Assembly: GCA_027315405.1 (NCBI GenBank)
Contig: DAHUYB010000041.1
Location: forward strand, 1 to 38,748
Source: Gammaproteobacteria bacterium
GTDB lineage: Bacteria; Pseudomonadota; Gammaproteobacteria; Natronospirales; REEB76
DNA length: 38,748 bases
Direction of reading: 5' to 3'
Below are positions 1 through 5,277 of this stretch, in pieces. The position numbers and the translations under genes are program-made. The first letter of the stretch is position 1. The number at the start of each line of letters is the position of its first letter. The notes below the pieces were generated by a model, which was not told the DNA's origin, made no database searches, and worked only from the letters and a program-made list of their open reading frames with translations.

Positions 1-141
1 CGCCAGGAACAAGGACAAGCTGGCCGATTACCAGCGCGACTACCGCGCCAAGAACAAGGACAAGGTGGCCGATTCCCAGCGCGACTACTACGCCAGGAAC
101 AAGGACAAGCTGGCCGATTACCAGCGCGACTACCGCGCCAG
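1..141. repeat. Direct terminal repeat, left copy (circular-contig overlap)
   Basis: The first 141 bases are identical to 38608-38748. The reading frame of the tandem-repeat gene continues without a break when the two ends are merged, giving a circle of 38,607 bp. A length of exactly 141 matches the largest k-mer used by a common metagenome assembler, so I read it as an assembly overlap of a circular molecule, not a physical packaging repeat. That reading is inference. The overlap lies inside a 45-bp tandem repeat, so the true copy number there may be higher. Confidence 0.9.
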
Positions 142-250
142 GAACAAGGACAAGCTGGCTGCAACCAAGCGCGACTACCGCGCCAGGAACAAGGACAAGC
201 TGGCCGATTCCCAGCGCGACTACCGCGCCAAGAACAAGGACAAGCTGGCT
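1..250. repeat. 45-bp coding tandem repeat array (continues from 38573)
   Basis: Units of 45 bp begin at 11, 56, 101, 146 and 191, with a partial one at 236. On the other side of the junction they begin at 38573, 38618, 38663 and 38708, where the last copies are the same as those at 11-145. The units differ at a few codons (LAD/VAD/LAA, SQ/YQ/TK, YRA/YYA, RN/KN), and all changes keep the frame. There are no spacers, so this is not a CRISPR array. Confidence 0.9.
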
Positions 251-382
251 CGGGAGATCGAAGCGGCGCGACGCCCGATATGCATGGAGTGCAGTGAAGC
301 AATGACACGGCGTTCAGCAGACGGTTTGTGCGGTGCATGCCGCGTTGAGCTGAGAAGCCGCTGCGGGGAAACGTATGCTTAA
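2..382 (+). CDS. Tandem-repeat, zinc-knuckle protein (3' part; start at 38555 across the circle junction)
   Basis: This is the downstream part of a gene whose ATG is at 38555. Merged across the junction it encodes 144 residues: a six-residue start (MLKVEF), six copies of a 15-residue unit of the type KDKLADxQRDYRARN, a partial seventh copy, and a C-terminal Cys knuckle, C-x2-C-x12-C-x2-C, at about residues 111-130. The repeats are strongly charged and should form long helices. The stop overlaps the exonuclease ATG by eight bases (ATGCTTAA), so the gene sits translationally coupled between bet and exo. Charged YRxxN-type repeats next to Cys knuckles occur in small phage proteins of unknown role. 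DNA binding or assistance to recombination is inference from position only. A GTG at 65 could be used as a start, but the frame is open through the window edge. Confidence 0.75.
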   Translation, partial: ARNKDKLADYQRDYRAKNKDKVADSQRDYYARNKDKLADYQRDYRARNKDKLAATKRDYRARNKDKLADSQRDYRAKNKDKLAREIEAARRPICMECSEAMTRRSADGLCGACRVELRSRCGETYA

Positions 383-980
383 GATTGAGTTCCACGATGA
401 GGGTCATAAATACATCGTGGATGGCCAAAGGTGGCCGAGCGTGACGCAAATCCTCGCACCGCTGTCGGACTTTTCGGCCGTTCCCCCGCAGGTGTTGGAG
501 CGCGCGCGCTGGTTCGGCCAGTGTGTTCACAAGGCTGTTGAACTCAAGGTTAAAGGGACACTCGATGCGGACTCGTTGGATGAGCCGGTGCGCGAAACGC
601 TGGCGCAGTTCGATGCAGTGATGGCGGTTAAGGGATTTAAGCCCATGTCCGCTGAACTCCGTGTGGGCCATCCACGGCTGAAATATGCCGGCACGCTCGA
701 CTTGATCGCTGTGGATTCGCACACCGGCAAACCAGTTCTTGTGGATATAAAGACCGGCCAAAAAGCGCCAACGGTGGGCCCACAGACGGCAGCGTACGCA
801 GCCTGTGTAAAGGCCGATGGCGGTCCTGACATGATGCGCTACTGCTTTTACCTCACTCCAACGAGCTCCCATTGTGAGCTACTCAATGACGCCTCCGATT
901 TCGCTATTTTCCAATCAGTATTAAACCTTTACCGTTTCAAGGAGAAACACTATGGACCATCAAAATCTACAGGAAATTAA
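375..980 (+). CDS. PD-(D/E)XK exonuclease (Cas4/RecB-like) of the recombination module
   Basis: A 201-residue protein predicted to be the 5'-3' exonuclease that resects DNA ends so the neighbouring Bet annealase can load. The PD-(D/E)XK core is visible: E94, D109 in GTLDLIA, and D124-I-K126 in LVDIKTG, followed by a QTAAY motif (Q137, Y141) as in Cas4/RecB-type nucleases. No N-terminal Fe-S cysteine cluster is evident. Its start overlaps the stop of the tandem-repeat gene by eight bases. Its first residues, MLKIEF, nearly repeat the MLKVEF start of that gene, which suggests the repeat gene was inserted at this start. The next gene begins inside its last 29 bases. The family assignment is firm. 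Polarity and partner are inferred from the phage Bet/exo pairing. Confidence 0.85.
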   Translation: MLKIEFHDEGHKYIVDGQRWPSVTQILAPLSDFSAVPPQVLERARWFGQCVHKAVELKVKGTLDADSLDEPVRETLAQFDAVMAVKGFKPMSAELRVGHPRLKYAGTLDLIAVDSHTGKPVLVDIKTGQKAPTVGPQTAAYAACVKADGGPDMMRYCFYLTPTSSHCELLNDASDFAIFQSVLNLYRFKEKHYGPSKSTGN

Positions 981-1614
981 AGAAGTTAGTGATGCCGCGA
1001 TTGCCATTCAGCTTGCCGCCCAACACGCGATCACTTCACAGCCAGAGTACACCGGAGCGGTTGAACTTCTAAAGCGTGTAAAAGGCACATTCAAAGATGT
1101 GGACGAGCGCGAGCACAAGATTACGGATCCGCTGATGCAATCGCTCAAGGAAGCGCGCGACTTATTCCGTACACCCAAGACCATCCTAGAGACCGCGGAG
1201 CGCTCAATCAAGACGCAGATGAGCGTCTACCTGCGCGAACAGGAACGGCTGGCCGCGGAGGCCCAACGCAAAGCCAATGAAGAGGCTGCGCGCGAACGTG
1301 CACGCTTGGAAGCGCTTGCGAAGAAAGCCGAGGAGCGTGGTGCGGATGTGAAGGCTGAGCAGTTCCGTGAACGTGCAGACGTTGTGGTGGCGCCGTTGAT
1401 GGTCGCCGAGAAGCCAAGAGTTGCTGGTGTGGCGCTGCGCAAAGTTTGGAAATTCGAGATTATAGATGCGAAAGCAATCAATCAGTCATTTTGCTCACCT
1501 GATGAGAAAAAAATCAGACAAACAGTTAATGCTATGGGACTCGATGCCATAACCGTCATCGGCCCTGGCGTTCGTATTTTTGAGGACCAAATTGTGAGCG
1601 CGAGGAGCATGTAA
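952..1614 (+). CDS. Coiled-coil phage protein of the bet-exo operon, unknown function
   Basis: A 220-residue protein. Residues about 50-135 are a long charged helix rich in Ala, Glu, Lys and Arg (for example REQERLAAEAQRKANEEAAR), predicted coiled coil. The C-terminal 70 residues look globular: KVWKFEIIDA, then a segment with DEKKIRQTVNAM and PGVRIFED. Proteins of this layout are regularly encoded beside phage recombinases and usually annotated as hypothetical. I do not know its activity, and an accessory role in recombination is inference. The ATG at 952 lies in the end of the exonuclease gene and has a good ribosome site, AAGGAG at 939-944, seven bases upstream. The stop TAA shares bases with the next ATG (TAATG). 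Confidence 0.75.
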   Translation: MDHQNLQEIKEVSDAAIAIQLAAQHAITSQPEYTGAVELLKRVKGTFKDVDEREHKITDPLMQSLKEARDLFRTPKTILETAERSIKTQMSVYLREQERLAAEAQRKANEEAARERARLEALAKKAEERGADVKAEQFRERADVVVAPLMVAEKPRVAGVALRKVWKFEIIDAKAINQSFCSPDEKKIRQTVNAMGLDAITVIGPGVRIFEDQIVSARSM

Positions 1615-1829
1615 TGGAACTCGTGACCGTCAAGAGCTCCAATATCCACGCTATCGGGTACGATCCAGAATCATACCGGCTGCGCGTCGAATTCCGTAAC
1701 GGCTCAACCTGCGATTACCTAGGCGTCCCCGAGACGGTGCATGCCGAGCTCATCGCCGCTGATTCGATTGGAACTTACTTTTACACGCACATACGCAATC
1801 ACTACGCGCACAAGAAGCTCGATAAATGA
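1614..1829 (+). CDS. KTSC-domain protein
   Basis: A 71-residue protein that is essentially one KTSC domain: VKSSNIHAIGYD at the start, LRVEFRNGSTCDYLGVP in the middle, and SIGTYFYTHIRNHY near the end. The family is found alone in phages and fused to lysyl-tRNA synthetase C-termini or other enzymes. It is thought to bind nucleic acid, but its function is not established. The ATG overlaps the upstream stop (TAATG), so translation is probably coupled. The next start is a few bases downstream. Family assignment is firm, the role unknown. Confidence 0.85.
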   Translation: MELVTVKSSNIHAIGYDPESYRLRVEFRNGSTCDYLGVPETVHAELIAADSIGTYFYTHIRNHYAHKKLDK

Positions 1830-1833
1830 TGGT

Positions 1834-2091
1834 ATGCCACTACGTAGAGTTGCCAGAACAGCGGAGCCGCCAGGCGTGAATGATCTCGACCATTTGCTCC
1901 GTTGCTATGGCCCCTACATGACCACACAGAACATCGCTGAGTGTTTCCATTACAGCAATGAACGCAGTGTACGCAACGCCATCGCGCGCAAAACGTTGCC
2001 GGTGCCAACATTCCGGGTTGGGAAGCGGCGCTTTGCAAATACGAGTGACGTTGCGGATTATTTCACAGAGCAACGTAAGAGCGCCCAGTGA
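1834..2091 (+). CDS. Excisionase-like helix-turn-helix protein
   Basis: An 85-residue protein with a winged helix-turn-helix of the excisionase/MerR type. MTTQNIAECFHYSNERSVRNA is followed by a recognition-type segment, TFRVGKRRFANTSDVADYF, that matches the usual GRRRF..SDV pattern of AlpA/Xis-like proteins. It lies two genes before the integrase and is coupled to the DUF4224-like gene by a GTGA overlap, which supports a role as recombination directionality factor. The frame is open upstream to 1741, but that part would overlap the KTSC gene. The ATG at 1834, just after the KTSC stop, is preferred. It could instead be a transcriptional regulator. Confidence 0.65.
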   Translation: MPLRRVARTAEPPGVNDLDHLLRCYGPYMTTQNIAECFHYSNERSVRNAIARKTLPVPTFRVGKRRFANTSDVADYFTEQRKSAQ

Positions 2092-2303
2092 ACCCAGACC
2101 TTTCCCCCCATGATCTGGCGCGCCTCTCGGGGTACATCAGACCATCCGCGCAGATGCGCTGGTTGCGCGACAACCGTATCGGCTTTACCCTGAATGCTCT
2201 TGGCCGACCCGTCACCACCTGGACACTGGTCGAGCAAGGACTGAGGGGTGACATCAATGGCAAACAAGACGATGCCTACAGATCGGCTGCCCCCACACGT
2301 TAG
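2088..2303 (+). CDS. DUF4224-like small protein before the integrase
   Basis: A 71-residue protein beginning at a GTG that overlaps the previous stop (GTGA). The core, SPHDLARLSGYIRPSAQMRWLRDNRIGF, then ALGRPVTTW, matches the small DUF4224 proteins often found directly upstream of phage tyrosine integrases. The function of the family is unknown, and a regulator or partner of integrase is inference. Its last 47 bases overlap the integrase start, and the integrase ribosome site lies inside it. Residues after about 52 have no clear pattern, as expected where two reading frames overlap. Confidence 0.7.
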   Translation: MNPDLSPHDLARLSGYIRPSAQMRWLRDNRIGFTLNALGRPVTTWTLVEQGLRGDINGKQDDAYRSAAPTR

Positions 2304-3228
2304 GATTAGCCATGGCGCGTACTATTATGTCCGTAGGGATCCGGCGACGAAGCGCGTGGTGTGGCGACCGCTTGGGAAAAGCTACCCACAGATGCTGCGG
2401 GCAGTCGCTAATCTGCATGAAGATCCCCATGTGCTTATGTGTGATGTGTTGGAGCGCTACCGGCGCGAGATATCCAGTGCCCAGAGCTGCAACACCAAGC
2501 GCCAGCGCGACTGGCAGCTAGACAATCTGATCCATTCGTTCGGGGAGATGCCACCCTCCAGTGTGACCCCACAGCATGTTTACCGATACCTGGATGAGCG
2601 CACACAGACCGCGCCGGTTGGTGCGAACCGGGAGGTCAGTCTCCTCTGTGCCGTGTTCACCAAGGCTGTGCGGTGGGGTTACATAGCGGCCAATCCGGCG
2701 CGCGGGATCGAAAAGAACAAGGAACGGCCACGGCGCCGCTACGTGACCGACGCCGAGTACCAGGTTCTTCTCGCGCATGCAAATGGACACGTGCGGCGCG
2801 GCATCGAGCTCGCATACCTGACTGGTCAGCGTGTCGGTGATCTCCTGCGCCTTCAATGGCGTGAGGTTCATGCGGACGGAATCCACGTGCTCCAGGCCAA
2901 GACCGGCACCGCGCTCGTGATCGAGCCGTCGCCGGCGCTTAATGACCTGCTAAAGCGGTGTCGTGCGGGCCGCGTACAGGGCCAGACAATCCTCGCAGAC
3001 GAGCGCGGACAGCCACTTAGTTACTGGCGCCTGGCAGGACGATTCCGCCGTATGGTGCAGACGCTGGTAGCGCAGGGATTGCTAACCGAGCACGTGACCT
3101 TCCACGACCTGCGTCGCAAGGCCGGCTCCGACACGGATGAAAACAGCAAGCTCCTTGGGCATCTCGACCGTCGCACGCTCCAACGTGTCTATCGAGTTAA
3201 GCCAGAACGCGCGAAGCCGCCGCGGTAA
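2257..3228 (+). CDS. int: Tyrosine-type site-specific integrase
   Basis: A 323-residue tyrosine recombinase that would integrate the phage genome at attB and, with a directionality factor, excise it. The full catalytic set is visible: R192 in TGQRVGDLL, K215 in QAKTG, H283-x-x-R286 in FHDLRR, H302 in LLGHL and Y312 in QRVYR. The N-terminal region (residues 10-60) is an arm-binding type domain, and about 65-150 is the SAM-like core-binding domain. The ATG at 2257 is preferred over GTG 2248 because GAGGGG at 2243-2248 is well placed as its ribosome site. The gene is last in the rightward operon and is followed by repeats that look like attP arm sites. The gene makes the phage temperate. Confidence 0.95.
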   Translation: MANKTMPTDRLPPHVRISHGAYYYVRRDPATKRVVWRPLGKSYPQMLRAVANLHEDPHVLMCDVLERYRREISSAQSCNTKRQRDWQLDNLIHSFGEMPPSSVTPQHVYRYLDERTQTAPVGANREVSLLCAVFTKAVRWGYIAANPARGIEKNKERPRRRYVTDAEYQVLLAHANGHVRRGIELAYLTGQRVGDLLRLQWREVHADGIHVLQAKTGTALVIEPSPALNDLLKRCRAGRVQGQTILADERGQPLSYWRLAGRFRRMVQTLVAQGLLTEHVTFHDLRRKAGSDTDENSKLLGHLDRRTLQRVYRVKPERAKPPR

Positions 3229-3557
3229 GCGTGATGCGAGCGGCTCGCTCCGGCAAAAAGCGTCCACGGTTTCGCCGTAAGGTAGGTGCGCGTACCAAGG
3301 ACGGCAACATACTGTGGACGTGTGTATCTAACCGCGAAATGTTAGGCACTTGGCGAAATGTTAGGCGCTGACGCGCGCAAGACATTCTTCTGGTTCAGAT
3401 TTTTTCAGAGGCAAATATACTCCGAACATCAGAACAACACTGAAAAATCAAAGCGTTGCGGCATTTTTGCCTAACATTTTAGGGTGATAGCACCCTAGTA
3501 ATATCAACAAGTTACGGCTTGGTGTTAGGCGCTTTCTCGGTCTCCGTTGCGGTGACT
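3229..3557. other. Probable attP region between integrase and the end of the leftward operon
   Basis: This 329-bp gene-free stretch lies between convergent operons. It holds direct copies of GCGAAATGTTAGGC at 3334-3347 and 3353-3366 (19-bp spacing), a reverse copy GCCTAACATTT at 3469-3479, and a further direct TGTTAGGCGCT at 3523-3533 (the second copy extends the same way at 3359-3369). Between them is an AT-richer stretch and a perfect hairpin at 3480-3497. Repeated sites in both orientations around a core are typical of integrase arm sites. The core itself cannot be identified without the host attB, and I do not see a tRNA 3' end. Confidence 0.6.
3480..3497. other. Perfect hairpin, 7-bp stem and 4-base loop
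   Basis: TAGGGTG-ATAG-CACCCTA forms a perfect inverted repeat. On neither strand is it followed by a run of T, so it is not a classical intrinsic terminator. Its place inside the repeat-flanked attP-like region makes a protein-binding or core-region role possible. Confidence 0.5.
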
Positions 3558-3890
3558 TCATGGCTTTGTATCCCGCTCAATGCGGTCAAGCTGCGTCTCG
3601 ATCTGCTGCAGGTTGGCGTTGACCGCGGAGAGCTCGATCTCGTCCGCGTTCCGCGCAGCCTGCAGCTGCGAGACCGCCGCCTGCGTGGAGTCGAGTTCCT
3701 CCACCTTCGTGCCTGAGATGTAACTGATATACAGTCCCTCGATAGCGACTACCAGCGCGAGCCCGATGACCGACTTCCACATACGGGATACCAGGCGTTC
3801 GATGTGCTTGGCGCTCACCTCCACCACCATCTGCCGTATGGCGTTAGTCTGATCGAGGCTGAGGTCAGGGATTGTTTGGTCTTCGTTCAT
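3558..3890 (-). CDS. Small membrane protein with C-terminal coiled coil
   Basis: A 110-residue protein, the last gene of the leftward operon. Residues about 41-60 (SVIGLALVVAIEGLYISYI) form one membrane helix. Residues 63-108 are a heptad-like helix (LQAARNADEIELSAVNANLQ), predicted coiled coil. No signal-peptide cleavage site is visible. Topology resembles small inner-membrane phage proteins such as i-spanins or exclusion proteins, but there is no family match I can name. The ATG overlaps the stop of the frame-broken gene upstream (ATGA), which suggests coupled translation. Confidence 0.7.
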   Translation of the reverse strand: MNEDQTIPDLSLDQTNAIRQMVVEVSAKHIERLVSRMWKSVIGLALVVAIEGLYISYISGTKVEELDSTQAAVSQLQAARNADEIELSAVNANLQQIETQLDRIERDTKP

Positions 3891-4022
3891 TTGAAATCCT
3901 CGTAGGGGACCATTGGGACTGTCTGGCCTGCGAGCTTGTGCTTGCAGTCCGCGAGAAACTGGATTTGGTCATTTTTGAGTGAGCCGGTTGTTGCGCTCAG
4001 CGATTGAATACGAAATGCTCAT
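3887..4022 (-). pseudogene. Small gene with frame broken at an A5/UGAC site (possible programmed +1 frameshift)
   Basis: An ATG at 4022 follows a good ribosome site (AGGAG about six bases upstream) and reads MSISYSIAERNNRLTQK before TGA at 3971-3969. Shifting +1 at the AAAAATGAC site continues in an open frame, NDQIQFLADCKHKL to PYEDFK, whose stop overlaps the next ATG (ATGA at 3890). One base too many in the A5 run would explain this, and removing it gives a normal 44-residue gene. Alternatively the UGAC stop could be a +1 recoding site like the one in prfB. No family is recognised. The good start at one end and the coupled stop at the other make a real gene likely. Confidence 0.55.
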
Positions 4023-4039
4023 GAGATACTCCTACGAAG

Positions 4040-4111
4040 TCATGGGATAAAAATTCCAGCCAGGATGCCGGTCACATAGCCTGCAAAGTCGAGCACGCTG
4101 TCAGCCAGCAT
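4040..4111 (-). pseudogene. Diverged C-terminal fragment of the 90-aa membrane protein gene
   Basis: This 23-codon frame reads LADSVLDFAGYVTG then ILAGIFIP, against LADSALDFAGYVTG then IVVGALVP at the C-terminus of the intact gene at 4600-4872. It begins at an ATG but lacks the first two thirds of the protein. It is a remnant of an old partial duplication, or of a paralogue lost by deletion. Just upstream on the same strand (4114-4139) is an exact copy of the start of the zinc-ribbon gene at 4166-4603, so the two fragments lie in mosaic order. Confidence 0.7.
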
Positions 4112-4113
4112 CT

Positions 4114-4139
4114 AATGCGACGGCGGTGCTGCGTTCATG
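4114..4139. repeat. 26-bp direct repeat, copy of 4579-4604
   Basis: The 26 bases here equal those at 4579-4604, which encode the start MNAAPPSH of the zinc-ribbon gene on the minus strand. In this copy a TAG follows the eighth codon. Exact identity next to a clearly diverged membrane-gene fragment suggests that the two duplications are of different age, or that this one was recently copied again. Confidence 0.85.
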
Positions 4140-4165
4140 CTCGGGTGCGGTGCCAGAAACCCACG

Positions 4166-4603
4166 TCATGGGCTTGAGGAATGGCGATACCGTGTTCGCG
4201 TGGCAACCCCAGCCACACTGCGGCCATTCCAGTGCAGAAAAACGACCCAAGCATGGAATCCACATCTGCCCGGGCAAACAATGCTCGGCCTAACAGCTCC
4301 GGCCGCATCTATTGTGTGGGCCGCCATGCCGAAAAGCTGTTGACATATGGGGCAGCAAAACTGAAACGCATCGTTCGGCCCTTCACCACAAAAGTACTCG
4401 CCACGCTTTGGCGGGTACTCCGCTGAGCGTCGCGCGCTGTATGGACGCAACGGCAAAGCCATTGGTACAGGGTGGCCGTTGGCGCATGTAAATTGAACCA
4501 TGTGCAGATGCAGCTCGGTTTCTCCTAGCCAGATAGCTGGAGGTGAGGTATTGACACTTTCCCCACAATGTGGGCAACAATGCGACGGCGGTGCTGCGTT
4601 CAT
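4166..4603 (-). CDS. Zinc-ribbon phage protein, unknown function
   Basis: A 145-residue protein with two Cys clusters: CCPHC at residues 9-13 paired with CANGH around 40, and CCPICQ around 83 paired with CPGRCGFH around 109. The last part, PSIVCPGRCGFHAWVV, resembles the C-terminal PSI...CGFH pattern of small phage proteins such as DUF6527. This likeness is from memory and uncertain. The ATG overlaps the stop of the 90-aa membrane gene (ATGA). The final 20 residues are Arg/Ser-rich and look unstructured. No enzyme motif is seen. A 26-bp copy of its start lies downstream at 4114-4139. Confidence 0.65.
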   Translation of the reverse strand: MNAAPPSHCCPHCGESVNTSPPAIWLGETELHLHMVQFTCANGHPVPMALPLRPYSARRSAEYPPKRGEYFCGEGPNDAFQFCCPICQQLFGMAAHTIDAAGAVRPSIVCPGRCGFHAWVVFLHWNGRSVAGVATRTRYRHSSSP

Positions 4604-4604
4604 G
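4579..4604. repeat. 26-bp direct repeat, original copy at the zinc-ribbon gene start
   Basis: Identical to 4114-4139. It covers the first eight codons of the minus-strand zinc-ribbon gene and one base beyond its ATG. Confidence 0.85.
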
Positions 4605-4872
4605 GGACCAAAGCCCCTACAACGATTCCGGTCACGTAGCCGGCAAAATCAAGCGCACTATCGGCTAATGTCTGCGGCGGTGTTTTCTCATAGTGCAGGT
4701 CAAACCAAAATTCCTTGGTGGCCGCCAGTATGGTGAAAATGCTGGCGACGATGACGCGTGGCAAGCCGTAGGGGAAACGGCTGACTACGTACGCGGCAAC
4801 ACCGCTATGCGCCATGAAGGCTATGAAGTTCGGCGACTCACCGGTCTTTGCGATAAAGGATTGGATGCTCAT
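4600..4872 (-). CDS. Small phage membrane protein (2-3 helices)
   Basis: A 90-residue protein with hydrophobic segments at about residues 17-33 (FIAFMAHSGVAAYVVSRF), 38-52 (LPRVIVASIFTILAA) and 74-89 (ALDFAGYVTGIVVGAL), separated by the charged stretch KEFWFDLHYEKTPPQT. Proteins of this layout are common next to phage tail-fibre or lysis genes, but their function is not known to me. Holin-like or exclusion activity is possible but not shown. Its stop overlaps the next ATG. A diverged partial copy of its C-terminus lies at 4040-4111. Confidence 0.75.
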   Translation of the reverse strand: MSIQSFIAKTGESPNFIAFMAHSGVAAYVVSRFPYGLPRVIVASIFTILAATKEFWFDLHYEKTPPQTLADSALDFAGYVTGIVVGALVP

Positions 4873-4881
4873 GATGGGCTC

Positions 4882-5277
4882 CTAGGGCTCAAAAACTGCC
4901 ATTTGCTTGTGCAGCTTCTTAACGAGCGAAAATGTGGTATCCGTGCCAAGCACTGGAACTACGGTCTGCGCCCATGCAGCAATCAGGGATGCGCGGCGCT
5001 CAGGCTGTCCGGTTGGCGGAGCCAGTGCCGCCTTGACTGGCGTGCTGTCAAGAATGTGTGGCAGTTCACGCCAGTGTGGATGTGGGATGCCTGACCGGTG
5101 TACGACGAAAATCAAACTGCTTGGCGAAATGAATGGCGCTCCTGCTGGTGCGTTTGGATCACCTGGTGTCCAATCCGGTGACCAGAAGTGCTGCTCGCCA
5201 TCGACCTGGTGCAGACCGCGTGCAATCTCCAACTGGCTTTGGAATTGTCCAATGAAGTAGCGAGGTAGGCGCATCAT
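4882..5277 (-). CDS. Hypothetical protein coupled to the tail-fibre gene
   Basis: A 131-residue protein of no family I recognise. The frame is open further upstream, but the ATG pair at 5277/5274 overlaps the stop of the fibre gene, which fits coupled translation. It contains no membrane helix and no signal peptide. It is rich in Pro and Trp (HFWSPDWTPGDPNAPAGAPF) with a helical C-terminal half (RRASLIAAWAQTVVPVLG). Its place directly after the fibre makes a fibre chaperone, a baseplate cap or a partner of the fibre's Hint domain reasonable guesses. All of these are inference from position. Confidence 0.65.
   Translation of the reverse strand: MMRLPRYFIGQFQSQLEIARGLHQVDGEQHFWSPDWTPGDPNAPAGAPFISPSSLIFVVHRSGIPHPHWRELPHILDSTPVKAALAPPTGQPERRASLIAAWAQTVVPVLGTDTTFSLVKKLHKQMAVFEP

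Noticed and set aside
1-141. 141-base terminal repeat as a packaging (T7-type) direct terminal repeat
   Set aside because: It lies inside a coding gene, equals a common assembly k-mer length, and continues the frame exactly when merged. Assembly overlap is the simpler reading.
1-250. 45-bp repeats as a CRISPR array
   Set aside because: The units touch without spacers, keep one reading frame and vary only at some codons, and they encode a helical repeat protein with a zinc knuckle.
3480-3497. Hairpin as an intrinsic terminator for the integrase or late operon
   Set aside because: No run of T follows on either strand.
3229-3557. tRNA gene fragment as attP core
   Set aside because: A GGTTCAGATTT stretch resembles a T-loop but the flanks do not pair as an acceptor or T stem.
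4069-4169. 22-codon frame beginning at the zinc-ribbon stop (ATGA)
   Set aside because: It runs through the duplicated fragment in an unrelated frame and ends at once.
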